A DNA stretch of 64,000 nucleotides, from NCBI GenBank assembly GCA_027475525.1, contig JAMWFC010000092.1, forward strand, positions 434,001 to 498,000. The letters are read 5' to 3'. The translations under genes were made by a program, and so were the position numbers. Each line of letters starts with the position of its first letter. Position 1 is the stretch's first letter. Below are positions 22,295 to 34,479 of this stretch, in pieces. The notes beneath the pieces were generated by a model, which saw only the letters and a program-made list of their open reading frames with translations, had not been told where the DNA came from and did not search any database. This DNA comes from Macrolepiota albuminosa (taxonomy: Eukaryota > Basidiomycota > Agaricomycetes > Agaricales > Agaricaceae).

Positions 22295-24557
22295 GACCAC
22301 ACGTCGACTTTGCCTGCCTAAATCTTCATCTCCAGTAGCCGCATTGACCACTCCTTGATAGACTTCAGCCCTAATCTTCTTTTGATTCTGTCTAACCCAG
22401 TTGAGCTTTGATTGTTCTATTGATGCCCATGCATCCACAACATATTGCTGGAACAGTCTGCCACTCCAAAGCAATGCAGCATTAGCTTCCAAAGCTCTCT
22501 GCTGCAGCCTATATGCATAATATGCAGTTTGGCTGACATTTTTGGCTCTTTGTTCTCCTGCTGGTCCAAACTGAGATTGAATATTGGTGTAAAATCCAGG
22601 TTCTCCAGTTGGAAATATGATAGTGTAATGCAGAGGAGTGTAATAGGGGTGTAGATGGCTGATTCGCTTCAATTGACCTCCATGCAGATGCAAGACTATA
22701 TCGCGATGATCGGATTGTTCTTCAGAACCATCTCCTGATATAATTGCAGCAACTCCTTCCTGTTCATTGGGGTTGTTATAGCATCGATGATCTCCAAAGT
22801 CAGCCCTAAGTTGAACAGAAAGCCTTTGTGGTTGGCCTTCAGGAACTTCTGTCATAATCTGCTTTGCAAGCTTGTATAAGCCAATAAAGGGATTGACTCT
22901 ATGAAGCATATGCCTTCAGGAACTTCTGTCATAATCTGCTTTGCAAGCTTGTATAAGCCAATAAAGGGATTGACTCTATGAAGCATATTCTGCAAAGAGG
23001 CCATTATCTGAGGATTCAATCTAGGATTGCTTCCTTGACAAAAAGCCAATTGTTGATTGTGATCATAGAAGTAGAGTTGTGCATACATAGGATGATTGCC
23101 TTCAGTTGGAAGCAAAGCACCTGTCAGATGATGGAGCTCTCCATTGATCCTAAAGCTGTATGGTCCAGGAGCATTTGTAATTGCATGGTCAATCTTGACT
23201 CCCAGAGATGTAAATGCAAAAGCAGCATTGTATTGATGGATAGATGCTTTGAAAGCATCAGAAAGAGCATGATGGCCTTGGAGTAAGCCAAGCAGTTCTG
23301 GTGGAGCATCAGCAAGTCTGGGCAAATCAATCTGGCCTTGCAGACAGCACATGCCAAATTTTGTATGATGTCTAGTAGAACTGGTGAGCTTTTCAGCATT
23401 CCAATGTAGAGCCTGACAGTGTGGACATATGACATCCATAAGACCAAGATAATGTGCTGAGGGTTCATCTATATAAGGCTGTCTTCCTCTTGGAAGAGCA
23501 TTGATGCCTTGAATATGATCAACCCTTTGTAAGATAGGAGGTGCTGGTAGATTTTGCACAGGTGGATCCACATATTCCAAGTCCTCCTCCATATCCTCAG
23601 CAGGATCATTTCTAGGATCTTCTGGTAGGACTCTTGGTTGTTCCTCTACTATTGCTTGTGCCAATTCCTGTTGCCTCTGTTGTTCTTGAATCATAGCCAT
23701 ATGTCTCAGCCTTTCCTGCTCTTGCAATTCTGCTAGTGTGGGAGCTGGCAGAGATGGCATAGAATTCTGTACAGATACATTTCTGACTCTTCTAAATGCC
23801 AGAGCAGGTAGGGGTGGCACCATAGGCATAGGATTCTGTAAAGGAGTGTTCCATCCTTCAGGCAGAACAGTTTCAGGAATGTCCACAGGAAGTGGAGCAA
23901 TAGTAGGCAGGTTGTTTCTTCTATGTATAGGAAGAGGGAGAGCAGGTAGAAGTGGTATCATTCTGGGCCTATTGTTTCTTCTGGATGTAGAAACAGGTAG
24001 AGGTGGCACCATTCTAGGTATAGGATTCTGTAAAGGTCCATCCCATCCTTCAGGCAAAAGAGTTTGAGGAATGACAATAGCAAATGGATCCTGAGCAACA
24101 ATAGGCATATTCCCAGACTCTCTACTCCCAGACCCTATACCCCCAGACTCTCCTCCCCCAATCCCTATACCCTCAGACTCTCCTCCCCCAGACTCTCTAT
24201 CCCTAGACTCTATACCCCCAGACCCTATACCCCCAGACTGTCTATTCCCAGACTCTCTACCCTCAGTTCCTTCAGTTTGAGGAATGACAATAGCAAATGG
24301 ATCCTGAGCAACAATAGGCATATTTCCAGACTCTCTACCCCCAGACTCTCTATCCCCAGACCCTATACCCCCAGACTCTCTATCCCCAGTTCCAAAATGA
24401 AGTGGTATAACCACAGAAGTAGATCTTCTACTTCTATGTGCACGATGATCATCAGGATCAGTCATTTGCAACTGTTGAAGCCTGCTTTCAATCCTAGCCT
24501 GCTGTCTTTGACCTTCAGGAGTACTGGGTTGAGAATGAGTAGTTGAAGATTGCCTAA
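22295..24557 (-). pseudogene. Helitron protein, N-terminal region
   Basis: Minus-strand coding upstream of Rep. It begins after a likely acceptor near 24556 and runs through a low-complexity RESGGIGSGxRESGG tract (about 24060-24400), a Pro/Leu-rich tract, and a conserved block CPHCQALHWNAEKL...CCLQGQIDLP, with the two Cys pairs typical of the zinc-like element ahead of Helitron Rep. Next come SYxFRINGxLHHLTGALLP and the start of the Helitron_like_N domain (LHLHGGQLKRISHLHPYYTPLHYTIIFP). A 77-bp duplication (22835 and 22912) breaks the frame once. The gypsy insertion cuts it right after RRVVLS. Confidence 0.8.
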
Positions 24558-24599
24558 ATTATTGATTTTTTAAGCATTTCAATAGCTCAAACTCTTTAA

Positions 24600-25130
24600 A
24601 AGTTACTTACATGATGATATATCTAGTATATCAATAGCTAAATGTTGTCAAGCTTTCACTAATAAGCTGAATTCAATGTTTATTAGCATTGATCAATAAT
24701 AAATGAACTAATACTAACTGTTTGTAGTGTCAAATAAGCTGAATTGAATATGTATTAGCATTGATCAATAATAAATAAACCAATACTTACTTTGTTGTAA
24801 TGATTTCGGATTTGTTTGTAGTGTCAAATACTGTTTGTAGTGTCAAATCAGCTGAATTAGCATTGATCAATAATAAATAAACCAACACTTATTTTGTTGT
24901 AATGATTTCGGAATTGTTTGTAGCTGAATTGAATGTTTAGTAATTGATCAATAATAAATAAGCCAATACTTACTTTGTTGGATTTCGGAATTGTTTGTAG
25001 CTGAATTGAATGTTTAGTAATTGATCAATAATAAATAAGCCAATACTTACTTTGTTGTAACTTTGTTTGTAGTGTCAAATAAGCTAAATTCAATGTTTGT
25101 AAACATTGATCAATCAATCAACAAATTGAC
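24600..25130. repeat. Minisatellite-like repeats in the Helitron 5' leader
   Basis: About six diverged copies of a 75-100 bp AT-rich unit built on AATAAGCTGAATT, TTGATCAATAATAAATAA, CCAATACTTACTTTGTTG and GATTTCGGAATTGTTTGTAG. One step has a period of exactly 77 bp and identical copies (24904 and 24981), so it may be an assembly duplicate rather than a genuine repeat. Confidence 0.7.
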
Positions 25131-25139
25131 ACTTACTTT

Positions 25140-25460
25140 ATTTGTAGTGTCTTCTCACTACAACGGTGAATTTTGAGTTTGTTTGGTCATGTGTGGTCAA
25201 AGAGCATGCGAGGCGTGAAAAGTAGTGTCCACTAAATCGCGTTTGGCCTCTTCTCATCCGGACACCTTCAAAAAATGTCCAAACATAGTATTTATATTAA
25301 TATTAAAGTTTACAATATATATTTTTTTATTTTTTATACTCTAAGTACGAAAATTGAGACTCCAATACAAAAAATGAGATGTCGTTATCCTAAAAGGAAG
25401 GTTCTTGGTCAGCCTTGGTAATCACATTTTTTTCTCAGGCCTTGTCGCATTCTATATAGA
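25140..25460 (-). promoter_or_regulatory. Helitron 5' end and probable promoter
   Basis: Lies between the repeats and the 5' terminus. It has locally normal CpG content (AGGCGTG, AATCGCG, CATCCGG) and no reading frame. A TATA-rich stretch is at about 25300-25345. Promoter function is inferred from position only. Confidence 0.35.
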
Positions 25461-25479
25461 TAATTATATAATCTATATA

Positions 25480-25985
25480 GTGCTGCTATTGTCAGCTAAA
25501 TATAGTCTTTCTTGTCATGCTTATCTTCTATTAGTCAGTGTTTCTATTTCTATAGTCTTTATTTTTGTCCTTGATAGTCAGTATCAAGTCCTTATCCTTG
25601 ACACCATCAAAGAATTCATATACTATAAGAGCAAGGCTTAGTATCTGTAGAACTCCTTTCACAAAGCAGGTGATTGTCAGAAGACTGCTATATCCAACTC
25701 TACTTCAAACTTAGTCTGACACATGCCTACTCTTAGCACATCCAATGTCTTGCCCTATCTCTTCTGTATTCTAATAGTTAGCCTTGATGAGTCATATGCA
25801 TAGACCTTACTCAGCATCAATTATTATTAGTCATACTCTATTACATACTAGAGTCCAATTAGTTGAACAGTATTAGTAATAGCATAGCCACCAATATAGT
25901 ATATATAGGCAGCCTATAGATAGAATATTCTCAGGCTGAACAATAGCAGTGTTCTCCTAGCCTATTTACTAAACCAACTTTAAGC
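25480..25985 (+). repeat. LTR-like repeat, family X, forward copy
   Basis: The reverse complement of about 34480-34860 aligns along most of its length: CTTAGTCTGA, GTTAGCCTTGAT, ACTCAGCATCAATTATT, CAATTAGTT, AACAGTATTAGTAATA, GCCACCAATATAGT and AAGCTTCTCTAGT are shared. The two copies are inverted and flank the copia element. No coding sequence. Confidence 0.65.
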
Positions 25986-26285
25986 TTCTCTAGTGACATC
26001 TGCCAGACCAATACTAAGAGTGTACATGACAGAGGAATAATATCTCAGTGACTGTCTATATAGAAGAAGCAACTAATTATTGTCATACCTACATAACAGA
26101 AAAATGGCTATATATACAGAATCAATATTGGTACAGTAAAACAATAAGAGAAAATGAGCACTTATTACTTCAGTGACTGTCTGTATAGAAGAAGCAACTG
26201 AGGTAGTAATTGCCATGTTGGTGCATGTATAATATATGTCACATGACCACATAGTAAACTAAGAAGGCCAGTTTAACACAACTCC
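25983..26285 (-). repeat. Copia LTR, downstream copy
   Basis: Direct-repeat partner of 34085-34350 with around 10-15% differences by eye. It contains two internal copies of CAGTGACTGTCTRTATAGAAGAAGCAAC. Confidence 0.7.
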
Positions 26286-26299
26286 ATTAGACACAATTA

Positions 26300-26925
26300 A
26301 AATGTGAAATAAGAAAGATTAAAATAAAGTAACAATACCCAAATGTAAGGGTGACCTCTGGAGGCTATGGCTCAGTCACACAGCTGGCAGAGGGAGATCC
26401 AAAGTATATTAGAGTTTATACTAACAATATCATAACAACTACTCACTTGGCAGAGGAAAATTCAAAGAGAAGAAGTCTAGGGATTTCTTATGCCAGGTTG
26501 AATGCTTCTTGGGCCTCTAAAGCATGAGAAACAACTGTACAGTACAACAAAACCTTAAAAACTCAAAAATTGCCTAAATAAATAGCTGTACAAATAAAAC
26601 AGGAAAATTCTGGACTTTGAAAGTCAGAAAAGCAAACTCTGGCTTATATAAGCAGTCTGGAAGCAGTGCTGAAAGGCCTGCACTTGTCTGAATGATAGCT
26701 AAAGAATCAGAGCACCTCAAGGGCTGAGAATAATACTAACAGATAGTGTTGAAAGAACAGAAACAGTAAAATGAGAGAATAACAGAAGAAATAAAAGCAT
26801 GAATAAAAGGAGAGTGAAGAGGTAAGGAGTGAAAAAAGGAAGAAATGAGAAGTCCTCTGACACCAGAGCCTTAATAAACTTGTAATGATTATTTTTCTAA
26901 AGTGCTTTTGTCAAAATATCAACAA
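26300..26925. other. Copia 3' untranslated remnant
   Basis: AT-rich sequence between the LTR and the RNase H fragment. It includes GGAGGCTATGGCTCAGTCACA (about 26360-26385), shared with about 4815-4840. No gene seen. Confidence 0.3.
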
Positions 26926-27213
26926 TCATTTTAGTTGTAAGAATCTATGAAGATTGAAAGGATCCAGTTCATAAATGTTCACATATAAATGATATTTGAT
27001 GTTGATATATTTTGACCTGGCATTTATCAAGTCAGAGTTTGCAATATTGAAAGCACTTTTGTTGTCACAATAAATTATAATGAGACAAAGAATTAGAAGA
27101 TTAAGAGATGTGATAAAGTATCTGATTGATATAGTTTTGCACATTGCATGGTAGAAGAACATGTATTCTGCCTTCATGTACAATAAAGCCACTATATGTT
27201 GACAGACTAACAA
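26926..27213 (-). pseudogene. Copia RNase H fragment
   Basis: IIYCDNKSAFNIANSDLINARSKYINIKYH (read in two pieces) contains the copia RNase H signature YCDNxSAxxxA...RxKxIxIxYH. RNase H removes RNA from the RNA/DNA hybrid. The fragment is decayed and lacks continuity with the RT. Confidence 0.75.
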
Positions 27214-27327
27214 CTATGAGACCAGACTAGAGTAGACAAAAAACACATAACTGAAAACACTTTGGCATGTTTCAGAATTGGAAGCCCAGTCTGCATCAAC
27301 AGTGCTAAAGTCAGCAGGAAAAACAAG

Positions 27328-28220
27328 TCAAGCCAATAGATCTGAAGATGGCCAAGAGAAATTATATTCTAATGCATAATTTTGAATGCCCAACAAGTAT
27401 TGTAAAACATGTTTCATAGCTAATAAATGTTTGTGAGTCAGATTCAAGTTATGTTGTTCTAGAGACATTGCAGTAAAAGCAATATCTGAACATGTGTGAG
27501 ATAAAAAATAGACCCAGCTAGACATTAGAAATGAATTTTGATATCATTGTCTATTATGTCAGGTAATGAATTAGGAGGCAGCTCAGATAAATCCTTGATT
27601 TTCCCAGCAAGAGAGAGAGAAAGTGGAGTAGCATTGAGAAGACAATATGTTGTCAATAAGTCAATAATGTATTCTTTTTGAGATAATCAGAGTTTGCATT
27701 GAGCCCTGTCACAATCTATTTGTATCCTCAAATATAGATTTGTAGGACCAAAGTCTTTTACTTTGAAATAGTTATGCATTCAGGAGATAATCTAGTCATA
27801 AAGCAGTTTAAAGTTTGTCACATTTAATCTATTCATTAATATGTATGCAAATAATAATTGGTAGGTCTTAATTATTGTCAAATTTGAATATTGATAGATT
27901 CAGTAGAGTGAAGATCTGCCAAAAAATACTATGTGATCCACTTCACAGCAGATGAGTCCATATGATTCAAGTTTCTCTTTCATTACCTCGTATCATTTAT
28001 GAAAAGCTTGTTTCAACTCATATAAAGCACAAAAAACATAATTGACTTTCTTTAAATCAAAATCAGAGAATCCCAGAATCTGTTTGCAATAGATTTTATG
28101 AGAAAGAGAAGCATTCATAAAAGCTGTTTTAATGTTAAAAGTAAACAGGTCAAGATTGTGAAGTGCAGCATATGCTAGTGATCTGAATGCTTATTATTTT
28201 AGTGACTGGTACATATGTTA
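27328..28220 (-). pseudogene. Copia reverse transcriptase fragments
   Basis: Near 27880-28210 the minus strand reads LDLFTFNIKTAFMNASL, then ALYELKQAF and DHIVFF, matching the copia RT blocks (D-x-KTAFLNG; LYGLKQ). Near 27328-27525 is SHTCSDIAFTAMSLEQ...LKRVLQYLLGI-type sequence, the conserved region between RT and RNase H. Several stops interrupt it. Confidence 0.75.
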
Positions 28221-28807
28221 TACTATAATATTCAGGTCATTGACTAAACCCTTGAGTAACAAGATAAGCCTTTTTTATTCCTTATATGATTAATTCATTT
28301 GAGATTCACTTTATAAGCATACACCTATCTCACACTAATAGCCTTTCTACTTATAGGAAGATCTGCCAGAATAAATACTTTTTGCTAATGAAGACTCCCC
28401 ACTTTGCATTTTACAGCTGCCTGCCAAACTGCAGCATCATTCCAATGTATAGCTTTATAGAAATTTTCTAAAGCTTTGTTTAAATTTCATTCTTTGTCCT
28501 TGCAAAAATATAGAGTGTCTTTAAAAGATGCATATACAATAAAGTCATTAATAGCTAGACATTCAAGGTTTAATAAGTCATTTATTGAGTTTTCTAAACA
28601 AGCAGAAGGAATGAGTGTATCAATGTCCAAAATTGCTAATAAACCCTAATAAAGTTCAAGATGAGCTTGATTGTTAGAATATCATTTAATTAGATTTTTA
28701 TTTTGTTAGGGTTCTGAAGAGACATCTCAACTCTGCTTTATCTGCTCATAACTAGTAGCTACCTTATCAATGTCCCATTGTTAAATTGCATGTTGATTCT
28801 TATATAA
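28221..28807. other. Degenerate copia internal sequence
   Basis: CpG-poor and full of stops on both strands. By position it should be the integrase-to-RT linker of the copia element; no motif was recognised. Confidence 0.3.
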
Positions 28808-29764
28808 TGATAGGACTCTACACAAGCTAGGTGTATCAACAGCAGGCTTGGCATTGGCTCTGGACACCTTGCCACACTCATTCTGAACTTGGCACACACA
28901 ATTTATCTATTTTAGGCCTTACCCAATGGCCACGCATAGCAGGCAATAGATCCAATCAATGATAGTGCTGATGGAAGCTAGAATGTTGGCTGGCATCATG
29001 CCACTGGCAAGCATTGACAGGTGGCATCAATCAATCAGCACATGGCACAGCTAGCTAACAATAGTGCTTATGGATTAGGCATAGTGGCATTTGCTCATGA
29101 CAAACAGCTTGGTGTTTACTCTGATGCCTAACTCCTCTTAGCACTCCTTTCTCAGTCAGTTAAACAGCTCTCTTATTTCATTTCTCATTATTTAGTTTAA
29201 TGCACAACATTTAATTACATTACTTACAGTTCACTGCTCCTTGGCAATTCTTAGCTACTTGGCAAGGAAGAACTTATTTTCACTATAAATGCTTACCATT
29301 GTCATTAGTTACCAATAAAACAGAATACTCTATTTACTTCTCAGTTCCTCTCATAGTTTAGATTTCATTTGTGCTGACTAAGTTTATAGTCACCAAGTAT
29401 CTGAGCACCTCTAGCCTGCTTGCTGCAGTTACATTTATGGTACCTACATGCCTTACACTTATAGCAGGCAACATGCAACTTAGATGTTATTAAGCCTCTA
29501 GTTTCTTGCTACATCCCTTGTCGCACCTTATATCTGCTTTTCTCCTTTATATAGGTGCACTTTGTCATTAGCACACCTTCTTTACCACATATCCCTTACT
29601 GACTACTGTTACCAACCTTCATCCAAACTTGCTATTGAGCTAGTTTCTAACTTGTTCTCTGGGAACTGCCTGAGACTCCCTCAAAACTTAGCATGCCCAA
29701 TGCATCTGTACTGATCAGTAGCCATAAACCATATCTGCTACTGATCTACTTTTGGGCATCATCA
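28808..29764 (+). repeat. Solo LTR, family Y, inside the copia element
   Basis: 957 bp with TG...CA ends (TGATAGGACTC...GGGCATCATCA). It aligns along its whole length with 35560-36513 and with the partial copy 36514-37247. No internal element region accompanies it here, so it is a solo LTR left after recombination. A clear target duplication was not found. Confidence 0.8.
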
Positions 29765-30363
29765 ATGACCCTTACCATACAAATATATATACCACTGTAC
29801 TGCACACAAACCCTCAGTTTTTTGTACATCACTGAGGGTGAGTTTTTTATTAATGCATAAACCACATATTTATTCTGATATGTATACTACAGAACTGACT
29901 TGAATACTTGTCAGGTATTACATAATATAGTCTTTTGTACATGACTGAGAAACTGACTTGAATATTTATCAAACAATATTGCTTAAGTCCTAACACATTT
30001 TGTTTGTATACATCATCAAAAAAACATGCATTTTGCATCAGTAAGTTTAATGTTTTGACAAGAGTGACCAACAGAAAATGTAGATGAGAAGTGATCATCA
30101 GGAGATGAAATTAAAAATAGGTCAGAAGAAGTATAAGTTCCTAAAGAGAAAGATGATCTTGGAATCTGGTAAAAAATTTATGACTGAGATGACTGCAAAC
30201 ATTCTTGTTGAAGACAACATCATAAGAGAAGAAATATCAACTATTTAAGTCATGAACATGCCAACTTAATCAACTTTCTTCATATCCAACAAAAATAGCT
30301 TCAAAACAGCAAGTATCACTTTTTTTGCATTTCTAATAAATGCAATACAAAACACTGGCAATC

Positions 30364-31035
30364 TCATACATGTAGATGTGAGAGGTCAGGTTTTGTGCCT
30401 TTGACAATTTTATACGAAGTGTTGAGAGCTGGAAAAGTAGAGCTTGGAAGACAATTACAAAGATATTGGACAGTAATAATAGCATTGCTTAGGAGCAACA
30501 TTGATAAACCAGATTCAGCTATCATAGCTTGAGTGTTGTCTTTAATAGTGCAAATGTATCTTTCAGCCTTTCTATTCTGCTGATGTGCATAAGATGCCAT
30601 GAACTGAAGGATGATATCTGTAGAATCAAAATTATCTCAAAGAATGCCAGTAACAAATTCCTTTGCACTTTTATATCTAACGACCTTAACTTCATTATCA
30701 GACTTGAGTTTGAAATGAGCTTGAACAGTTTTTAAATATTGATTAGCTTGAAAATGAGCAAAAAGTAAAGCAGTGCCACCTAGGTTTGAAAAGTTATCTA
30801 GAATAGAATGAAAGTAGTTGGTGTGACTATTTGCAAATTGTGTGGAGAATGGACTGCAAGAGTTTATGTGAAAGAGATCACAGACTTTGTCCACATGATG
30901 TTGGTAATGATCAAAAGGTTGTGCTGGTTGCTTGCCAACAATACAAGGAATGCAGTGATCATTGAAAAAAGAACCAACATAGTCAACCTCAGAAGCAAAG
31001 TACTTAGTAAGAACTGCCTGAGGAGCCTTGTGCAA
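30364..31035 (-). pseudogene. Copia integrase fragments
   Basis: The upstream part (30637-31035) has LHxAP-like HKAPQ and CIPCIVGKQPAQPF, the GAG-pre-integrase/zinc region. The downstream part (30364-30600) has SYAHQQNRKAERYICTIKD, matching the integrase motif PxxxxQNGxAERxNRT, then YLCNCLPSS and GTKPDLSHLHV. These catalyse insertion of the cDNA. The catalytic core is frame-shifted between the two parts. Confidence 0.75.
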
Positions 31036-32434
31036 TGGATGTCCTAAATTACAATGCCATAAATCTGGTGTAGCAGGGATTCAAGGAACTGATAAGGGTA
31101 TATTAACAATGGCCAGAACAGAAACTGGATGAGATGAATTTGGAAAGATGAAATTACAATACAGAAAAGAAAGTCAATTATGTGTAGAAGCTGAAATAGC
31201 TTTGTGTTGGAGAGTTAGAGAGGAAGAAGGGGAAAAAATAAATATGGTATTTTTTATGAAATGAACATCTATACCATGTTCTACTATGAAGCCAATTAAA
31301 AAAAGATTAATCAGTATATCTGGAGCATAAAGACAGTCCAAAAAAATGAGAGTGATATGCTGACTATCAACATAAGCATAAAATCTGCATTTTTCTCAAG
31401 CAAGAGTGGTAAGAGTACCATAACTTACTGTTTTGACTAAAACTGCCAAATTTGTATTCTATGTCTAAAAGAACTTGTGATTCCAAATTATGTAATTTGT
31501 ACATCCAAAGTTAAGAATGGAATTGAAGCAGAGATACTGAGGCAAAAACAATAGGATTTGTAGAGCTCATGAAGAATAAGAAAGGAGTTAGATTTTCAAT
31601 TTCATTGAACATAGAATACATATGAAAAGCAGTATCATTCTTGTCATTGACAGGCTTCTGCTCAGACTAAGCACATCAAGAGACATTACAGGCCTACTGA
31701 TATTTGTTAATTCTGGAGACTCAAGCAACCTTCATTAACTTAGAACATCTATGGCTATTAACTCTTAATGCAAGCTTCACTTAGCAGTCTCAACTGCCAT
31801 TCACCATTTATTGACTTCAAAGACTCAGGAGACTCAAGACTCATAAAGAGATAGTGCTAATACAACAGCAGAGAGGTGACTTTGACTAAACTCTGATCAG
31901 TTCCAGAAGAGAATAGCCTTAGGTGCTGTTATTTGTTGAGGCACTTCAATTAGAAGTATAAAGAAGTAACATTGATGGAACAGGATATACTACAGCCCAA
32001 CACTTTGGCCTATCAGAAAGTAGTACAAAGTTTAGCATCAGAGTTAGCACTTCTAGAATACAGTGTCTGTCAAGAATTTTCTAACTATATTCCAGAGTAT
32101 TCTGGCCAATTGGACTTATATTAAAAAGTAAGCAGACTCATACAAGTTTAAGTAGTTTTAGTTGCCATAGCCAATAGGCTGTAATGCTGTTGATTGCTGT
32201 CTCACTAGCTTGACTTAACTTCATCACTAAGTTAGGCACTAGCATTGCCTATATCATCTTCATTGTCTACAGTTTCAACAGTAGGCATATTTGCATTGCA
32301 CTATTTCATCTTCTTGCAAAATTTTTATTAGAATTACGGCACTTACAATTTGCTAAATAGCATCAGGAGCACTATTTACTAGCATGTTGTCACACCCTAT
32401 TAGCTCAAGTACATTGGGACCCTGTCAGAACTCC
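31036..32434. other. Degenerate copia sequence, no motif recognised
   Basis: CpG-poor and stop-rich on both strands. Its position between gag and integrase fragments suggests a former protease and linker region, but no DTGA-type motif was found. Confidence 0.3.
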
Positions 32435-33350
32435 TCACACTTTACACATGCCAGGCACAAGAGATGGCATTATACTATGTAGCATCCAGCATTCCCAACT
32501 ACAGTTGAGGTTATCATTGTCTTTGACAATAGTAGATAATACAGGAGTAGTGACAATATCTTCTACAAAAGACAGAGGTATAGAAGCACTTTCAGTGACA
32601 CAGTCTGTTAAAGCTATGTTTATATAAGGACAAGTATCAGTATTACAAGAAGAACAATGTGACATGTTGTTAGAAGAAGTAGAAGATTGTGATGAACTTT
32701 AGATAGTAATATTTGGCTGCAAAGAGGTTGAAGGTGGTGTAGAAGGTTGACAAGAAGAAGAAGCAGTAGAAACATGTGTGATTGGATGGTTTGCATGCCA
32801 ACAATAGAAATCAATGTCAATTTTGAGGATAGTATCTGTCAAAGTATAGAAATCAAAAGTGCCATTAGTATTGTGATTCTATAAGTGACAGACCTCTTCA
32901 CAAACATAATTGAAGGCCTTGTGATCTAGAATCCCATCCATAAAGCCCTGGATCTTTTCATATAATGTGAAGTCCCATGGTGTCTTGGCAACTTGGTTTA
33001 CAGCAATATGCCATGCTTGAATGAAGGTTGGAATCACATTAGAAGCACACAAAAGTTTGAGAACAGAATCCTTGATACATTGTGCCAAAGCCACACTTTC
33101 AATACTAAAACACTTCTGTTAGAAAGCCAATAGATCATAAGCTGTACAAGTAGAGAAATTGTAGAGGCCACTTTATGCAGGATGAAGAGAATTAAAGATC
33201 TCAGTTGAAAGTTTGCTGATGTAAGAAACAATGTTGTTGTTTTGCCAGAATATTTTGTAAGCATGTGATTCTGCTGCTGTCTCATGAGGAGGATAAGAAG
33301 GTGGAGTGACCACCTTGCATGTTGAATTGTAAGAGGCACCTGGAGGAGAG
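32435..33350 (-). pseudogene. Copia gag-like remnant
   Basis: Three short open stretches on the minus strand (for example VIPTFIQAWHIAVNQVAKTPWDFTLYEKIQGFMDG near 32879-33094, read in pieces) have the helical look of a copia Gag. Their place upstream of integrase fits. No zinc knuckle is visible. Confidence 0.4.
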
Positions 33351-34084
33351 AGAAGGCATATGTGTCTATTCAGATCTATCTGATCTATGAGTGCCAATGC
33401 TAGCCCAAACCAATCTCTCCAATCCACAGAGAAGCTGAGTTTCAAAGTGGTCTCCAAGGGAGGAGGTTGGAAATCAGAGCAAGATTTGAAAGGAAGAGAA
33501 GAGGAAGGAGTAGAGAAAGCTGAGTGAGGAAAATAATAAGGATAATAAGAATAGGAAAAAGGAGCAGAAAGAACATGAAAATTTGATTCTACTGAATGAG
33601 GAAAGTAATAAGGATAATAAAAATAGAGAAAAGGAGCAGAAAGAATGTATAAGAATCTGAGAATCAGAAGACAGGAATATATGCATATGTAATGGATTGG
33701 GAATAAACAAACTAGACAGAGAGGATGATATATGTAGATGATATAATGGAATATAAGAAGGGCAAGTACAACAAAAATTAGAAACAAGAGTATCAGAAGA
33801 GTTTAAATGAAAAGAATGCAAATAGTGAGATATGAGTTGAAGGACCAGAAACATGGGGCAAATAGCCTGCATTGGGTTGCAAGGGATGCAGGTTTGTAGA
33901 CAGATCAGACATTTGGGTCCTGAGAGTCAGGAACAAGATGAAAAGGTGAATTGATGATTGTGCAAGGCACAGCAATAAAATGGGGTGAAAATGGCATGAA
34001 AATATGGAAGAAGGAAGGGAAGAGTAGCTCTAGCAACTCAAATAGTGCTAGCAACCCCAGAAGAGATGCCCATAACCTGCCAGA

Positions 34085-34350
34085 CTGACACTGAGTGCCT
34101 GTGTGACAGAGGAATAGTACTTCAGTGACTGTCTGTATAGAAGAAGCAACTAATTATTGTCATATCTACATGACAGAGGAATGGCTATATATACAGAATC
34201 AATATTGGTACAGTAAAACAATAAGAGGAAATAAGTATTTACTACCTCAGTGGCTGTCTGTATAGAAAAAGAGACTGAGGTAGTAATTGCCACATTGGTG
34301 CATGTATAATGTATGTCACATGACCATGTAGTAAACTGAAAAGCTATAGA
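34085..34350 (-). repeat. Copia LTR, upstream copy
   Basis: Direct-repeat partner of 25983-26285, beginning near TGTGACAGAGGAATAGTAC and ending near CATGACCATGTAGTAAAC. On the minus strand it is the 5' LTR. Confidence 0.7.
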
Positions 34351-34479
34351 ATGGCCAGTCTAGAGATTTCACAGGAAGTGTACATAAATCATTTTCCCAG
34401 AAAGATGTCTCAAAGCAGGGGCAGAAAGCCCCTGCACACCAGCAGGCAAGGAGCAAGAAAGGCAGGCAGAGTGTTGGAT

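Larger units (their letters stand above)
7248..25460 (-). mobile_element. Autonomous-type Helitron, split by a nested gypsy element
   Basis: The minus-strand 5' terminus is placed at 25460: the sequence there begins TCTATATAGAATGCG and is preceded by A, as Helitrons insert between A and T. The 3' end is marked by the hairpin at 7252-7290. Removing the gypsy element (11071-22289 plus one GAAAG copy) leaves about 7 kb encoding a long proline/glutamine-rich N-terminal region, the HUH replication-initiator domain and a Pif1-like helicase, the defining Rep-Hel protein of rolling-circle Helitrons. A canonical CTRR 3' end was not recognised. Coding is interrupted by the gypsy insertion, 77-bp duplications and TGA codons, so the copy is inactive as assembled. 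Confidence 0.85.
25983..34360 (-). mobile_element. Decayed Ty1/copia retrotransposon, itself invaded by an LTR
   Basis: Direct repeats at about 25983-26285 and 34085-34350 (shared CAACTAATTATTGTCATA, TGGCTATATATACAGAATC, TTGGTACAGTAAAACAATAAGAG) act as LTRs. Between them, on the minus strand, are copia-type gag, GAG-pre-integrase/integrase, RT and RNase H fragments in the Ty1/copia order. Every gene is cut by stops and shifts, and CpG is almost absent. A 957-bp solo LTR of another family (28808-29764) sits between integrase and RT. Confidence 0.75.

Noticed and set aside
24060..24400. Possible CRISPR-like or satellite array (repeated CCCAGACTCT units)
   Set aside because: The 12-24-bp units are the in-frame codons of a low-complexity RESGG tract in the Helitron protein. 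There are no uniform spacers.
33173..33872. Minus-strand open frames rich in Phe/Leu/Ser (possible membrane protein)
   Set aside because: The sequence is purine-rich (GGAAGAGAA repeats) on the plus strand, and the frames simply translate low-complexity pyrimidine tracts. It lies in the copia 5' region.
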